Of a stretch of DNA of 64,000 nucleotides, positions 17,787 through 26,551 are shown in pieces (the stretch's first letter is position 1; each line of letters opens with the position of its first letter). A program made the position numbers and the translations under genes. Source of the stretch: Clostridium ragsdalei P11 (GTDB taxonomy: Bacteria; Bacillota; Clostridia; Clostridiales; Clostridiaceae); NCBI RefSeq assembly GCF_001675165.1, contig NZ_LROS01000075.1, forward strand, positions 62,001 to 126,000, in the 5' to 3' direction. A model generated the notes under the pieces. That model saw nothing but the letters and a program-made list of their open reading frames with translations. It was not told where the DNA came from and ran no database searches.

Positions 17787-19580
17787 ATGAACTCTATAGT
17801 ACTAGTAATTATAGGAGCTTTAGTATTAGTTATAGGCTACAGACTTTATGGATCATTTTTAGCCGCAAAAGTCCTAGTTCTAGATGAAACAAGAGAAGTT
17901 CCCGCTAAAAAATTTGAGGATGGGCATGACTATTTGCCTACAAACAAATGGATGCTTTTAGGACAGCACTTCGCAGCCATTGCCGGTGCTGGGCCACTTA
18001 TAGGACCAGTTTTAGCAGCACAATTCGGATATCTTCCAGGTACACTTTGGATTTTAATAGGTGGTGTACTAGCTGGAGGAGTTCACGATATGGTTATATT
18101 GTTTGCTTCAGTTAGACAAGATGGTCAATCCATAGCCGAAATTGCAAGAAAAAATTTAGGCGAAAGAATGGGTTATATTACATCAATTTCTGTTATTTTT
18201 ATACTAATAATTACCATGGCAGGCCTTGGGCTTCCAATAGTAAACTCTCTTGCCAGTAGTCCATGGGGAACTTTTACCGTAGGTTTTACTATTCCAGTCT
18301 CAATATTCATAGGTATTTATCTTAAATTTATAAGACCAGGTAAAATAGGTGAAGGTACCATAATTGGTATGGCACTTATTTTATTAGGAGTTATTTTAGG
18401 ACCAACTATCCAAAGTTCAGCACTTGCTCCATATTTAACTTTTAATGTAAAGCAAATGTCACTTATACTTGCTATATACGGTTTCTGTGCAGCTGTTCTT
18501 CCTGTATGGCTCTTACTTATTCCAAGAGGTTACCTAAGCACTTACATGAAAATTGGAGTTATGGCCGCACTTGTAGTAGGTATTGTACTTGTAAGACCAG
18601 AACTTCAAATGCCTGCTCTTACTAAATTTGTAAATGGTGGAGGACCTATAGTTCCAGGTAAAGTATTTCCATTTATATTTATAACTATAGCTTGTGGTGC
18701 TCTATCAGGTTTCCATTCATTGATAAGTACTGGTACAACCCCTAAGCTTATTGCCAATGAAAAGGATATTTTAGCTGTTGGTTATGGATCAATGATTATA
18801 GAATCTTTCATAGCTTTAATGGCATTAATTGCAGCAACTTGTCTTCCAACTGCTGATTACTTTGCTATAAATTCAACACCAGCTCTATTTGCAAAACTAG
18901 GTATGGTTCCAAAAGAACTCCCTATGCTTCAGCAGTTAGTAGGAGAAAACTTAGTAGGAAGAACTGGCGGTTCAGTATCATTAGCTGTTGGTATGTCTTA
19001 CGTATTCTATAAAATTCCTGGACTTAAAGGATTGATGTCTTACTGGTATCATTTCTGCATAATGTTTGAAGCATTATTTATACTCACTACTATAGACTCA
19101 GGTACTAGAATAGGAAGATATTTATTTCAGGATTTATTCGGAAAATTCTGTAAGCCTCTTGCAAAACAGGACTCCTGGTTTAACATAATATTCTTCAGCT
19201 TGCTTATGTCTTTCTGTTGGGGATATTTACTGTGTACAGGTAATATATCTACAATATGGCCTTTATTTGGTGTGGCAAATCAAAGTTTGTCAGCTATAGC
19301 CTTTGCAATAGGTACTTCAGTACTTATAAGAATGGGCAAGAGAAAGTATATACCTATTACAATAATACCTATGGCATTTATAAGTGTGGCTACTTTAACT
19401 GCATCAGTTGAAAATATAACAGGAAACTATATTCCAAATCATAAAACTACACTTACAGTGTTATCTTTAATTCTCATAGCTATAGTAATAATTATACTTT
19501 ATGAAAGCATAAGACACTGGATTAAAGATTTAAAATCCGGAGATTATGATAAGCCTCAAGAAGAAAAAATAGTTGGATAA
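17787..19580 (+). CDS. cstA: CstA family carbon-starvation/pyruvate transporter, copy 1
   Basis: A 597-residue integral membrane protein with at least 15 hydrophobic segments. It opens MNSIVLVIIGALVLVIGYRLYG. The family motif HFAAIAGAGPLIGPVLAAQFGYLPG lies at about 62-86, followed by GGVHDMV near 96 and LSGFHSLISTGTTPK near 310. CstA, BtsT and YhjX-type proteins import pyruvate or peptides with a cation. AAGGAGG lies 7 nt before the ATG. A terminator separates it from a second, highly similar gene. The divergent LytS/LytTR pair is the probable regulator. In an acetogen it could recapture pyruvate or amino acids, but the substrate is not shown by sequence. Confidence 0.93.
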   Translation: MNSIVLVIIGALVLVIGYRLYGSFLAAKVLVLDETREVPAKKFEDGHDYLPTNKWMLLGQHFAAIAGAGPLIGPVLAAQFGYLPGTLWILIGGVLAGGVHDMVILFASVRQDGQSIAEIARKNLGERMGYITSISVIFILIITMAGLGLPIVNSLASSPWGTFTVGFTIPVSIFIGIYLKFIRPGKIGEGTIIGMALILLGVILGPTIQSSALAPYLTFNVKQMSLILAIYGFCAAVLPVWLLLIPRGYLSTYMKIGVMAALVVGIVLVRPELQMPALTKFVNGGGPIVPGKVFPFIFITIACGALSGFHSLISTGTTPKLIANEKDILAVGYGSMIIESFIALMALIAATCLPTADYFAINSTPALFAKLGMVPKELPMLQQLVGENLVGRTGGSVSLAVGMSYVFYKIPGLKGLMSYWYHFCIMFEALFILTTIDSGTRIGRYLFQDLFGKFCKPLAKQDSWFNIIFFSLLMSFCWGYLLCTGNISTIWPLFGVANQSLSAIAFAIGTSVLIRMGKRKYIPITIIPMAFISVATLTASVENITGNYIPNHKTTLTVLSLILIAIVIIILYESIRHWIKDLKSGDYDKPQEEKIVG

Positions 19581-19605
19581 ATAGGGTTTATCCTTAAAAG
19601 TTTTA

Positions 19606-19649
19606 TTCACAGTGTGTATGAAAAAAAATTCACACTGTGAATTTTTTTT
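19606..19649 (+). terminator. Terminator of cstA-1
   Basis: Stem TTCACAGTGTG / CACACTGTGAA followed by eight T residues. The same CACAGTGTG stem recurs after the second cstA, so the duplication probably included the terminator. Confidence 0.88.
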
Positions 19650-19715
19650 ATAAATTTTTCACACTGTAAAATTCAATTATGTTATTCAACTCATTGTAAA
19701 TACCATTCACATGTT

Positions 19716-19804
19716 ATTTTTGACCATTCGCATCCGTTTTTTTGCACTTTGGAATATTTGGGTATGAAAATCAATAAATTCAGACTATTATAAACATGTA
19801 ATAA
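19716..19804 (+). promoter_or_regulatory. Conserved upstream control block of cstA-2
   Basis: Aligns at constant offset (2085 nt) with 17631-17719. The conserved parts and the diverged parts alternate, as expected for a promoter with protein binding sites. It shows that cstA-2 has its own regulated promoter. Confidence 0.5.
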
Positions 19805-19869
19805 AATTCATATAATTAATTATTAATGAACTATTTATAATTATTAAAAATTAAAAAGGAGGTTTTTAT

Positions 19870-21660
19870 ATGAATTCTATAGTACTAGTAATTATAGGCG
19901 CTCTTGTATTAGTCGCAGGCTACAGAATATATGGATCATTTGTAGCAGCAAAAGTTCTAGCATTAGATGAAACAAGAGAAGTCCCGTCTAAAAAGTTCGA
20001 AGATGGACATGATTATGTACCAACTAACAAATGGATACTTCTTGGACATCATTTTGCTGCAATTGCAGGTGCTGGACCACTTATAGGACCAGTTTTAGCA
20101 GCGCAATTCGGATATCTTCCAGGTACACTTTGGATTTTAATAGGTGGTGTACTAGGCGGTGCCGTTCACGACATGGTTATCTTATTTGCTTCAGTTAGAC
20201 AAGATGGACAATCAATTGCCGAAATTGCCAGGAAAAATCTTGGTGAAAGAATGGGTTATATTACATCAGTTTCAGTTATATTCATACTCATAATAACAAT
20301 GGCAGGTCTTGGACTTCCTATAGTAAACTCACTTAACAACAGTCCATGGGGAACGTTTACAGTTGGATTTACTATTCCAGTTGCACTTTTTATAGGTATT
20401 TATCTTAAATTCTTACGACCAGGTAAAATAGCTGAAGGTACAATTATTGGTATGGTACTTATATTACTTGGAGTTATTTTAGGACCAACTGTTCAGCATT
20501 CAGCTTTAGCACCATTTCTTACTTTCAATGTAAAACAAATGTCACTTATACTTGCCGCTTATGGTTTTTGTGCAGCTGTACTTCCTGTATGGCTTTTGTT
20601 ACTGCCAAGAGATTATTTGAGTACTTACATGAAACTTGGAGTTATGGCAGTACTTGCAGTAGGTATTATATTTGTAAGACCAGAACTTCAGATGCCTGCT
20701 ATCACTAAATTTGTAAATGGCGGCGGTCCTATAGTTTCAGGTAAAGTATTCCCATTTGTATTTATAACCATTGCCTGTGGTGCTCTATCAGGTTTCCATT
20801 CATTAATAGGTTCTGGTACTACACCTAAACTTATTTCAAATGAAAAAGATATACTTCCTATAGGTTTTGGTTCTATGCTTCTAGAATCCTTTATAGCTTT
20901 AATGGCATTAATTGCTGCAACTTGCCTTCCAACTGCGGATTACTTTGCTATAAATTCAACACCAGCTGTATTTGCAAAACTAGGCATGATTCCAAAAGAA
21001 CTCCCTATGCTGCAACAGCTAGTAGGAGAAAATTTAGCAGGAAGAACTGGTGGATCTGTATCTCTTGCAGTTGGTATGTCCTACGTATTCTATCAGATTC
21101 CTGGCTTAAAAGGATTGATGTCTTACTGGTATCATTTCTGTATAATGTTTGAAGCATTATTTATACTGACAACTATAGACTCAGGTACTAGAATAGGTAG
21201 ATACTTACTTCAAGATTTAATCGGTAAGTTCTGCAAGCCTCTTGCAAAAAAGGATTCTTGGTTTAACATAATATTCTTCAGTTTGCTTATGTCTGTATGT
21301 TGGGGCTACTTACTGTATACAGGTAATATATCAACTATCTGGCCTCTATTTGGTGTAGCAAACCAAAGCTTAGCAGCTATAGCCTTTGCAATAGGTACAT
21401 CAGTACTTATAAGAATGGGCAAAAAGAAGTACATGCCAATTACAGTAATACCAATGGCATTTATAAGTGTGGCAACTTTAACAGCTTCAATTGAAAATAT
21501 AACTGGCAACTATATTCCACACGGTAAAACTACACTTACAGTATTATCTCTAATCGTTATGGCCATATTGATAGTTATACTTTACGAAAGTATCAAGCAT
21601 TGGATTTCAGATTTAAAATCAGGGAAGTATGACAATACACCTGAAAATACCGCAGTTTAG
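19870..21660 (+). CDS. cstA: CstA family carbon-starvation/pyruvate transporter, copy 2
   Basis: A 596-residue tandem paralogue of the preceding gene, nearly 90 percent identical by eye over the full length and with the same motif HFAAIAGAGPLIGPVLAAQFGYLPG. Differences cluster in small conservative changes (for example GGAVHDMV for GGVHDMV) and in the last 15 residues. AAGGAGG precedes the ATG. Its own control block and terminator flank it, so each copy is an independent unit. The sequences have diverged more at synonymous positions than in protein, so both copies look functional and under selection. Substrate as for copy 1, uncertain. Confidence 0.93.
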   Translation: MNSIVLVIIGALVLVAGYRIYGSFVAAKVLALDETREVPSKKFEDGHDYVPTNKWILLGHHFAAIAGAGPLIGPVLAAQFGYLPGTLWILIGGVLGGAVHDMVILFASVRQDGQSIAEIARKNLGERMGYITSVSVIFILIITMAGLGLPIVNSLNNSPWGTFTVGFTIPVALFIGIYLKFLRPGKIAEGTIIGMVLILLGVILGPTVQHSALAPFLTFNVKQMSLILAAYGFCAAVLPVWLLLLPRDYLSTYMKLGVMAVLAVGIIFVRPELQMPAITKFVNGGGPIVSGKVFPFVFITIACGALSGFHSLIGSGTTPKLISNEKDILPIGFGSMLLESFIALMALIAATCLPTADYFAINSTPAVFAKLGMIPKELPMLQQLVGENLAGRTGGSVSLAVGMSYVFYQIPGLKGLMSYWYHFCIMFEALFILTTIDSGTRIGRYLLQDLIGKFCKPLAKKDSWFNIIFFSLLMSVCWGYLLYTGNISTIWPLFGVANQSLAAIAFAIGTSVLIRMGKKKYMPITVIPMAFISVATLTASIENITGNYIPHGKTTLTVLSLIVMAILIVILYESIKHWISDLKSGKYDNTPENTAV

Positions 21661-21685
21661 TAAAACACCCTAAAGTTAAAATGTT

Positions 21686-21723
21686 ATCCACAGTGTGAAT
21701 AAATATGTATTCACACTGTGGAT
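21686..21723. terminator. Bidirectional terminator between cstA-2 and the M16C peptidase gene
   Basis: Perfect stem ATCCACAGTGTGAAT / ATTCACACTGTGGAT with an 8-nt loop between two convergent genes. T-rich on the plus side (TATTTTATTTTA). Confidence 0.85.
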
Positions 21724-21738
21724 TATTTTATTTTATGC

Positions 21739-24660
21739 TTATTCAAACAAACTAACCATATTATTAAATATATCTTTATTTTCTTTTATTTTTTGTTCAT
21801 TTCCAAGTACACATACATTATTTTTGTCCATTACGCTGGAAATAAGTTCTGAAAACCCTGCTATGTCCTCAGGCTTAGTACTTAGTATTTCTTCTCTTTC
21901 CTTTTGTAGGTCATCATAACTTATGTGTCTTATATAGTTTTCAGCAGCACGTTCTCCCTTCATAGAAGGTGACAGTGGAAAATCCAAATCTGATATAGTA
22001 CCTATTATATATTTAGTCATCTGCCTGCTGTCTGCTTTAAAGTTTGCAAAGAACTTACTTGCATTATCATATACCTCAACAGTATGTTTCAAATTTGGAT
22101 CTCTATAGGATGTAAAAAACATATTTCCATTTCTCTGAAAAGATGCAAAGCTTCCGTAAGCTCCTCCTTGAACTCTTACCTGATTCCATAAATATTCATA
22201 ATTAGCTATGGATCTTAATACCTGAAGGCTTCCACTATAAGAATATCCGAGATCTATATAGTTATAAGCTTTAGCTACATATTGAACTTTAGATGAAGTC
22301 ATAAGTCCTTCATTTTTAGGCTTCAAGTCAAAATTATACTCTACTTTACATATCTCATTATCTTTTAATTCATGAAATAAATCCTTAGAAGCACTTTTAA
22401 AATTACCATAATCTTTTTCATCACAAGTTATATTTACAGTCAGGTTATTTTTATTAAATATATTATTTGAAACTTCCTCTAATTTTTTGCTTATTTCCTC
22501 TGACTTACTATCAAAATTCTTTTCTAAATCTGATATAAATTTATAAAACTCTAAACCACTGAGCATATCTTCATATTTACTTATAGGCGAAAAATAAGAT
22601 GAAACATGATTTGCAGCTACTACATGGCCTCTTTCAAAAATAGCCATCTCTATTCTAGATTTAGTTTCCTGAATTATTTCTCTCAATCTCTTCTTTTCTT
22701 CAAATTTTGTATGATTTATTATATCATTCAATATTGAAATTAATTTTGGTAAGTTATCCACAAGAACCTTTGATCTTACTACAAACTTAGGATAGAATTT
22801 GTGGCTATTTCCATTTTCTCCAAAGGATTGAGCAGAATAACCTATTCCTCCTGTATATATATTTATTTCTTTGGCCAGTTCTTCATAATAACAATTTTCA
22901 GTGCTGACTTTTCCAAGTACCGCACTTAAAAGTGATATATATGGAATAAGTTCTTCTTTTACTGTATTACTATCAAAATAAAGGTTTAAATAATAAATTC
23001 CATTAGTGAATGTTGGATAAAACAATACTTTTACTTTATCCTCTTCCTTTTCTTCAAGTTTCAATCTCTTAGCCTTTGGATCTATATCTGATATGGACAA
23101 AAGTGGTATTTTCATCAAGTCTTCCTTGCTATCCCCACTTTCCTGTCTCTTTTTCAATTTTTGAGTATCTTGTATTATTTTTTCTAATTCACTGTCTGAA
23201 AGTCCCTTCTTAAAATTATTTAGTTTTTCCTTTAATGCTTTTTCCTTCTTTTCCTCAAGACCCTTTTCAGGTTTAACTATTACCATAGATCTATGGTTGT
23301 TTTTTAAAATATATTTATCTATAAGTTTTTCAAAATAATTATTGTCCAATTCAGATTTTATCTTATCCAATACTTTTTCATAATTTAAGTGAATCCATGG
23401 CTTCTCACCATACAACCAACTGTCCATGGACTTCATCCCATATATTAATCCCTTAGGATATCCCCTATAATCTGCTTCTCTAAGCTGGAATTCCTTTATA
23501 TTCAACGAAGCTTCTACAAGCTTTTTATCGATACCCTTGTTAACCATATCTTTTAAAGTAGTTTCTACTACCTGCTTAAATTTATCTTTTTCACTTTCAT
23601 TAGAATTTTTACATACTATTCCAAGCATAGGCTGAAGCATACTTGGTTCAAATACTCCAAATACATCCTTCCCTATATTAGCATCAATTAGTGCCTTTTT
23701 TAAAGGTGAAGATGGAGTTTCTAAAAGTAAATGCTCCAGTATATCAAATGCTAGGTACAGCTCACTGTCCACAGCTTTTCCCACTGAATAGTTCATACTT
23801 AAAAATGTTTTATCTTCTTCCCTTTCACTACTTGAAATAGGATATTTAATTGTCATCTGTCTCTCACTACTAAAAGAAGTCTGATTTAATATAGTAGAAT
23901 CTACATTTTTTCTAGTAAAGTTGCTTAAATACTGTTCATCTAAAAATTTCAGTTTTTCCATAATGTCCATATTACCATACAAATATATATAGCTATTTGA
24001 TGGATGGTAATACTTATTATGAAATTCTACAAACTGCTGTTGAGTTAGCTCCGGTATCACATCTGGATCTCCTCCAGATTCTACTCCATATTGGGTATCT
24101 GGATAGAGAGATTCCATCATTTTTCTAAGAAGTATGGACTCTGGAGATGAGAAAGCACCTTTCATTTCATTGTATACTACACCTTTATAAGTTAAATCTT
24201 TGTCTTTGCTATCAAGTTCATAATGCCACCCTTCCTGCATCATTATTTCTGGGTACTTATATATATTAGGGTAAAAAACTGCATCTAAATATACATCCAT
24301 AAGATTTACAAAATCCTTGTCATTAACACTCGCTACAGGATACATGGTTTTATCTGGAAATGTCATTGCATTTAAAAAAGTATTGAGAGAGCCTTTCACT
24401 AGTTCTACAAAAGGTTCTTTTACAGGAAATTTTCTTGAACCACACAATACAGAATGTTCAAGTATATGTGGAACACCTCTGCTGTCATCCGGCGGCGTCC
24501 TAAAACTTATTGAGAATACTTTATTGTCGTCTTCATTTTTTAGGAAAAATAATCTAGCACCACTTTTTTCATGTTCAAAAAGCATTTCCTCAGAATTTAT
24601 CTCATCTAATTTTTCCTTCTCTAGTAATTTAAAGCCATTGTATGTTTTTCCTAAATCCAT
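21739..24660 (-). CDS. M16C family zinc metallopeptidase (presequence-protease type)
   Basis: A 973-residue peptidase of the insulinase superfamily that degrades peptides inside a closed chamber. The inverted zinc motif HxxEH occurs as H65-I-L-E68-H69, followed by SVLCGSRKFPVKEPF, which is diagnostic of the M16C branch. Four half-domains fill the length, with a Glu/Lys-rich hinge at about 440-520. The arginine and tyrosine region VQGGAYGSF near 850 helps bind substrate in this family. There is no signal peptide, so it is cytoplasmic. GAAGGGAG precedes the ATG. It follows the patatin gene by 22 nt and is probably cotranscribed with it. It likely recycles peptides. Confidence 0.92.
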   Translation of the reverse strand: MDLGKTYNGFKLLEKEKLDEINSEEMLFEHEKSGARLFFLKNEDDNKVFSISFRTPPDDSRGVPHILEHSVLCGSRKFPVKEPFVELVKGSLNTFLNAMTFPDKTMYPVASVNDKDFVNLMDVYLDAVFYPNIYKYPEIMMQEGWHYELDSKDKDLTYKGVVYNEMKGAFSSPESILLRKMMESLYPDTQYGVESGGDPDVIPELTQQQFVEFHNKYYHPSNSYIYLYGNMDIMEKLKFLDEQYLSNFTRKNVDSTILNQTSFSSERQMTIKYPISSSEREEDKTFLSMNYSVGKAVDSELYLAFDILEHLLLETPSSPLKKALIDANIGKDVFGVFEPSMLQPMLGIVCKNSNESEKDKFKQVVETTLKDMVNKGIDKKLVEASLNIKEFQLREADYRGYPKGLIYGMKSMDSWLYGEKPWIHLNYEKVLDKIKSELDNNYFEKLIDKYILKNNHRSMVIVKPEKGLEEKKEKALKEKLNNFKKGLSDSELEKIIQDTQKLKKRQESGDSKEDLMKIPLLSISDIDPKAKRLKLEEKEEDKVKVLFYPTFTNGIYYLNLYFDSNTVKEELIPYISLLSAVLGKVSTENCYYEELAKEINIYTGGIGYSAQSFGENGNSHKFYPKFVVRSKVLVDNLPKLISILNDIINHTKFEEKKRLREIIQETKSRIEMAIFERGHVVAANHVSSYFSPISKYEDMLSGLEFYKFISDLEKNFDSKSEEISKKLEEVSNNIFNKNNLTVNITCDEKDYGNFKSASKDLFHELKDNEICKVEYNFDLKPKNEGLMTSSKVQYVAKAYNYIDLGYSYSGSLQVLRSIANYEYLWNQVRVQGGAYGSFASFQRNGNMFFTSYRDPNLKHTVEVYDNASKFFANFKADSRQMTKYIIGTISDLDFPLSPSMKGERAAENYIRHISYDDLQKEREEILSTKPEDIAGFSELISSVMDKNNVCVLGNEQKIKENKDIFNNMVSLFE

Positions 24661-24682
24661 ATCAATTCTCCCTTCCTATTAT

Positions 24683-25537
24683 TTACCCCACAATCCATTT
24701 CTCTAATTTATCATAACACTGTGAAGCTTCTTTATACCCTTGATTATATAGTTCAGTGAGCTTATTTTTATCTTTTTCTATCCTCCTAACTTTAAGCTGA
24801 TCTTTAGGCCTTATTACAAATACCTTTCCTTCTCTTTCAAGTTGTTCTATATAGCTTAAAGTATTGTTGTATTTTTTATGTCTGTCTATCATTGCATTCA
24901 CTAACCCTTTATAATTATAGTATATTTTGTTTGCTAAAAATTTCATTCTAAAAGGCTTTTTTACATAATCCTTATTTCTGGTTAAAATAATTACATTTTT
25001 ATTATTCCCATCTTTTATAGATTTTTTTATAGGTATGGGATCTGAAATTCCTCCATCTAATAAATTTAGCCCCCTAAATTTTACTATAGAAGCCATAAAA
25101 GGTAAGCTGCTAGAAGCTCTTATCACATTAAATATTTCTTCATCTAAACATTGATTTTTATCAAAATATACAGGTTCACCTCTATCGCAGTCTGTAGTTG
25201 TTATTATAAATTTTTCACTTGCATTATTGAAAGATTTTTTATCAAATATCTCTAGTTTATTTGGTATTTCATCAAATATAAAATCTACTCCAAAAAGTCC
25301 CTTCTTAAATATCAAATTTCTGCAGCTCAAATATCTGGAATCATTCACATAGTTTATGTTTATCCTTTTGTTTCTTCCCTTTTGTCTTGAAATGTAGGAG
25401 CATGCATTGCAAGCTCCCATGGATACTCCTATAACATAAGGGAAATACAAATTCTTCTCCATAAAAAAGTCTAATACTCCAGCAGTGTATAATCCTCTCA
25501 TACCTCCGCCTTCTAAAACTAATCCTATACCTTCCAT
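24683..25537 (-). CDS. Patatin-like phospholipase
   Basis: A 284-residue serine hydrolase with a Ser-Asp dyad. The oxyanion loop is LEGGGMRGLYTAG at 8-20, the nucleophile is Ser39 in GVSMG, and the Asp partner is D161 in LLDGGISDPIP. The order and spacing fit the bacterial RssA/YjjU-type patatins of about 280 residues, which act on phospholipids or acyl esters in the cytoplasm or at the membrane. There are no transmembrane segments. AAGGTG precedes the ATG. It lies between proC and the M16C peptidase gene with short gaps, suggesting one transcript. Confidence 0.88.
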   Translation of the reverse strand: MEGIGLVLEGGGMRGLYTAGVLDFFMEKNLYFPYVIGVSMGACNACSYISRQKGRNKRININYVNDSRYLSCRNLIFKKGLFGVDFIFDEIPNKLEIFDKKSFNNASEKFIITTTDCDRGEPVYFDKNQCLDEEIFNVIRASSSLPFMASIVKFRGLNLLDGGISDPIPIKKSIKDGNNKNVIILTRNKDYVKKPFRMKFLANKIYYNYKGLVNAMIDRHKKYNNTLSYIEQLEREGKVFVIRPKDQLKVRRIEKDKNKLTELYNQGYKEASQCYDKLEKWIVG

Positions 25538-25564
25538 ATGTTCTGCACCTTTCTTACTATAACA

Positions 25565-26383
25565 TCAAACACGCTTTGACATTTCAATTGATTTTTCTGT
25601 ACATTTTTTCACAGCTTCAATAACCGTTCCCCTAAAGTTATTTTTTTCAAGTGAATAAACTGCATCTATAGTTGTACCTGCTGGAGAACATACATTATCT
25701 TTGAGTATTCCCGGATGCTGTCCTGTCTCAAGTACCATTTTTGCTGCACCTAAAACTGACTGTGCTGCAAATTCATAGGCCATTTTTCTTGTCATTCCAC
25801 TTAAAACTGCACCATCTGCCAGTGCTTCTATAAACATATATACATAGGCGCCTGAAGATCCACTTACACCTACAACTGCATCCATAAGTTTTTCATCTAC
25901 TATTTCCGCTCTTCCTAAGCTTTTAAAAATATCCACCGTAAAATTTAAATCTTCTTCTTTAACTACATCATTAACACATACTGCAGTCATACTCTCCCCC
26001 ACTTGAGCAGAGGTATTTGGCATAGTTCTTATTATAGGTAATTTCTTTTCGAACCATCCTTCTACAGATTTAATATCTACACCTGCAGCTATAGTAACAA
26101 TAACTACATCTTCTTTTATTTCTTCTTTTATTTCTTCTATAACTTTTTTATATACGTTTGGTTTTACACTCAAAAAAAGCAAATCTGAAAATCTAGCCAC
26201 TTCATCATTGCTTTTAGCCGTCAAAATTCCGTATTTCTCTTCAGTAGATTTAAGTTTTTCATAAGATCTATTACTTGCCATTATACTTTTACTGTTAATT
26301 AATCCTGACTTTACTATTCCGCCAATTATAGCTTGAGCCATGTTTCCGCATCCAATAAATCCAATATTTTTGTTCATCTTCAT
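25565..26383 (-). CDS. proC: Pyrroline-5-carboxylate reductase
   Basis: A 272-residue NAD(P)H-dependent enzyme for the last step of proline synthesis. The N-terminal Rossmann motif is IGFIGCGNMAQAIIGG at 6-21. LLFLSVKP near 70 and the C-terminal domain SGSSGAYVYMFIEALADGAVLSGM near 175 are conserved, and DNVCSPAGTTI near 231 is the family's proline-binding region. Two in-frame ATGs, 6 nt apart, follow AGGAAAGAGG; either could be used, and the upstream one is given. It is followed by the patatin gene 27 nt later. proA and proB are not nearby. Confidence 0.93.
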   Translation of the reverse strand: MKMNKNIGFIGCGNMAQAIIGGIVKSGLINSKSIMASNRSYEKLKSTEEKYGILTAKSNDEVARFSDLLFLSVKPNVYKKVIEEIKEEIKEDVVIVTIAAGVDIKSVEGWFEKKLPIIRTMPNTSAQVGESMTAVCVNDVVKEEDLNFTVDIFKSLGRAEIVDEKLMDAVVGVSGSSGAYVYMFIEALADGAVLSGMTRKMAYEFAAQSVLGAAKMVLETGQHPGILKDNVCSPAGTTIDAVYSLEKNNFRGTVIEAVKKCTEKSIEMSKRV

Positions 26384-26499
26384 ACCTCTTTCCTACAATT
26401 TGTTTTCTTTCAAATGCCTAAATTTAAACCGCTAAATTGTCATTATTAATATATTCTAACATAACTGGTTAAGTTAGTGAAGTTAAGCTATTAGAGTAT

Positions 26500-26538
26500 T
26501 AAAAAATAAGGTACTATTAGAAACTCTAATAGTACCTT
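26500..26538 (-). terminator. Rho-independent terminator of pyc
   Basis: Minus-strand stem AAGGTACTATTAGA / TCTAATAGTACCTT followed by ATTTTTT, just after the pyc stop. Confidence 0.88.
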
Positions 26539-26551
26539 TAATAATATTTAC

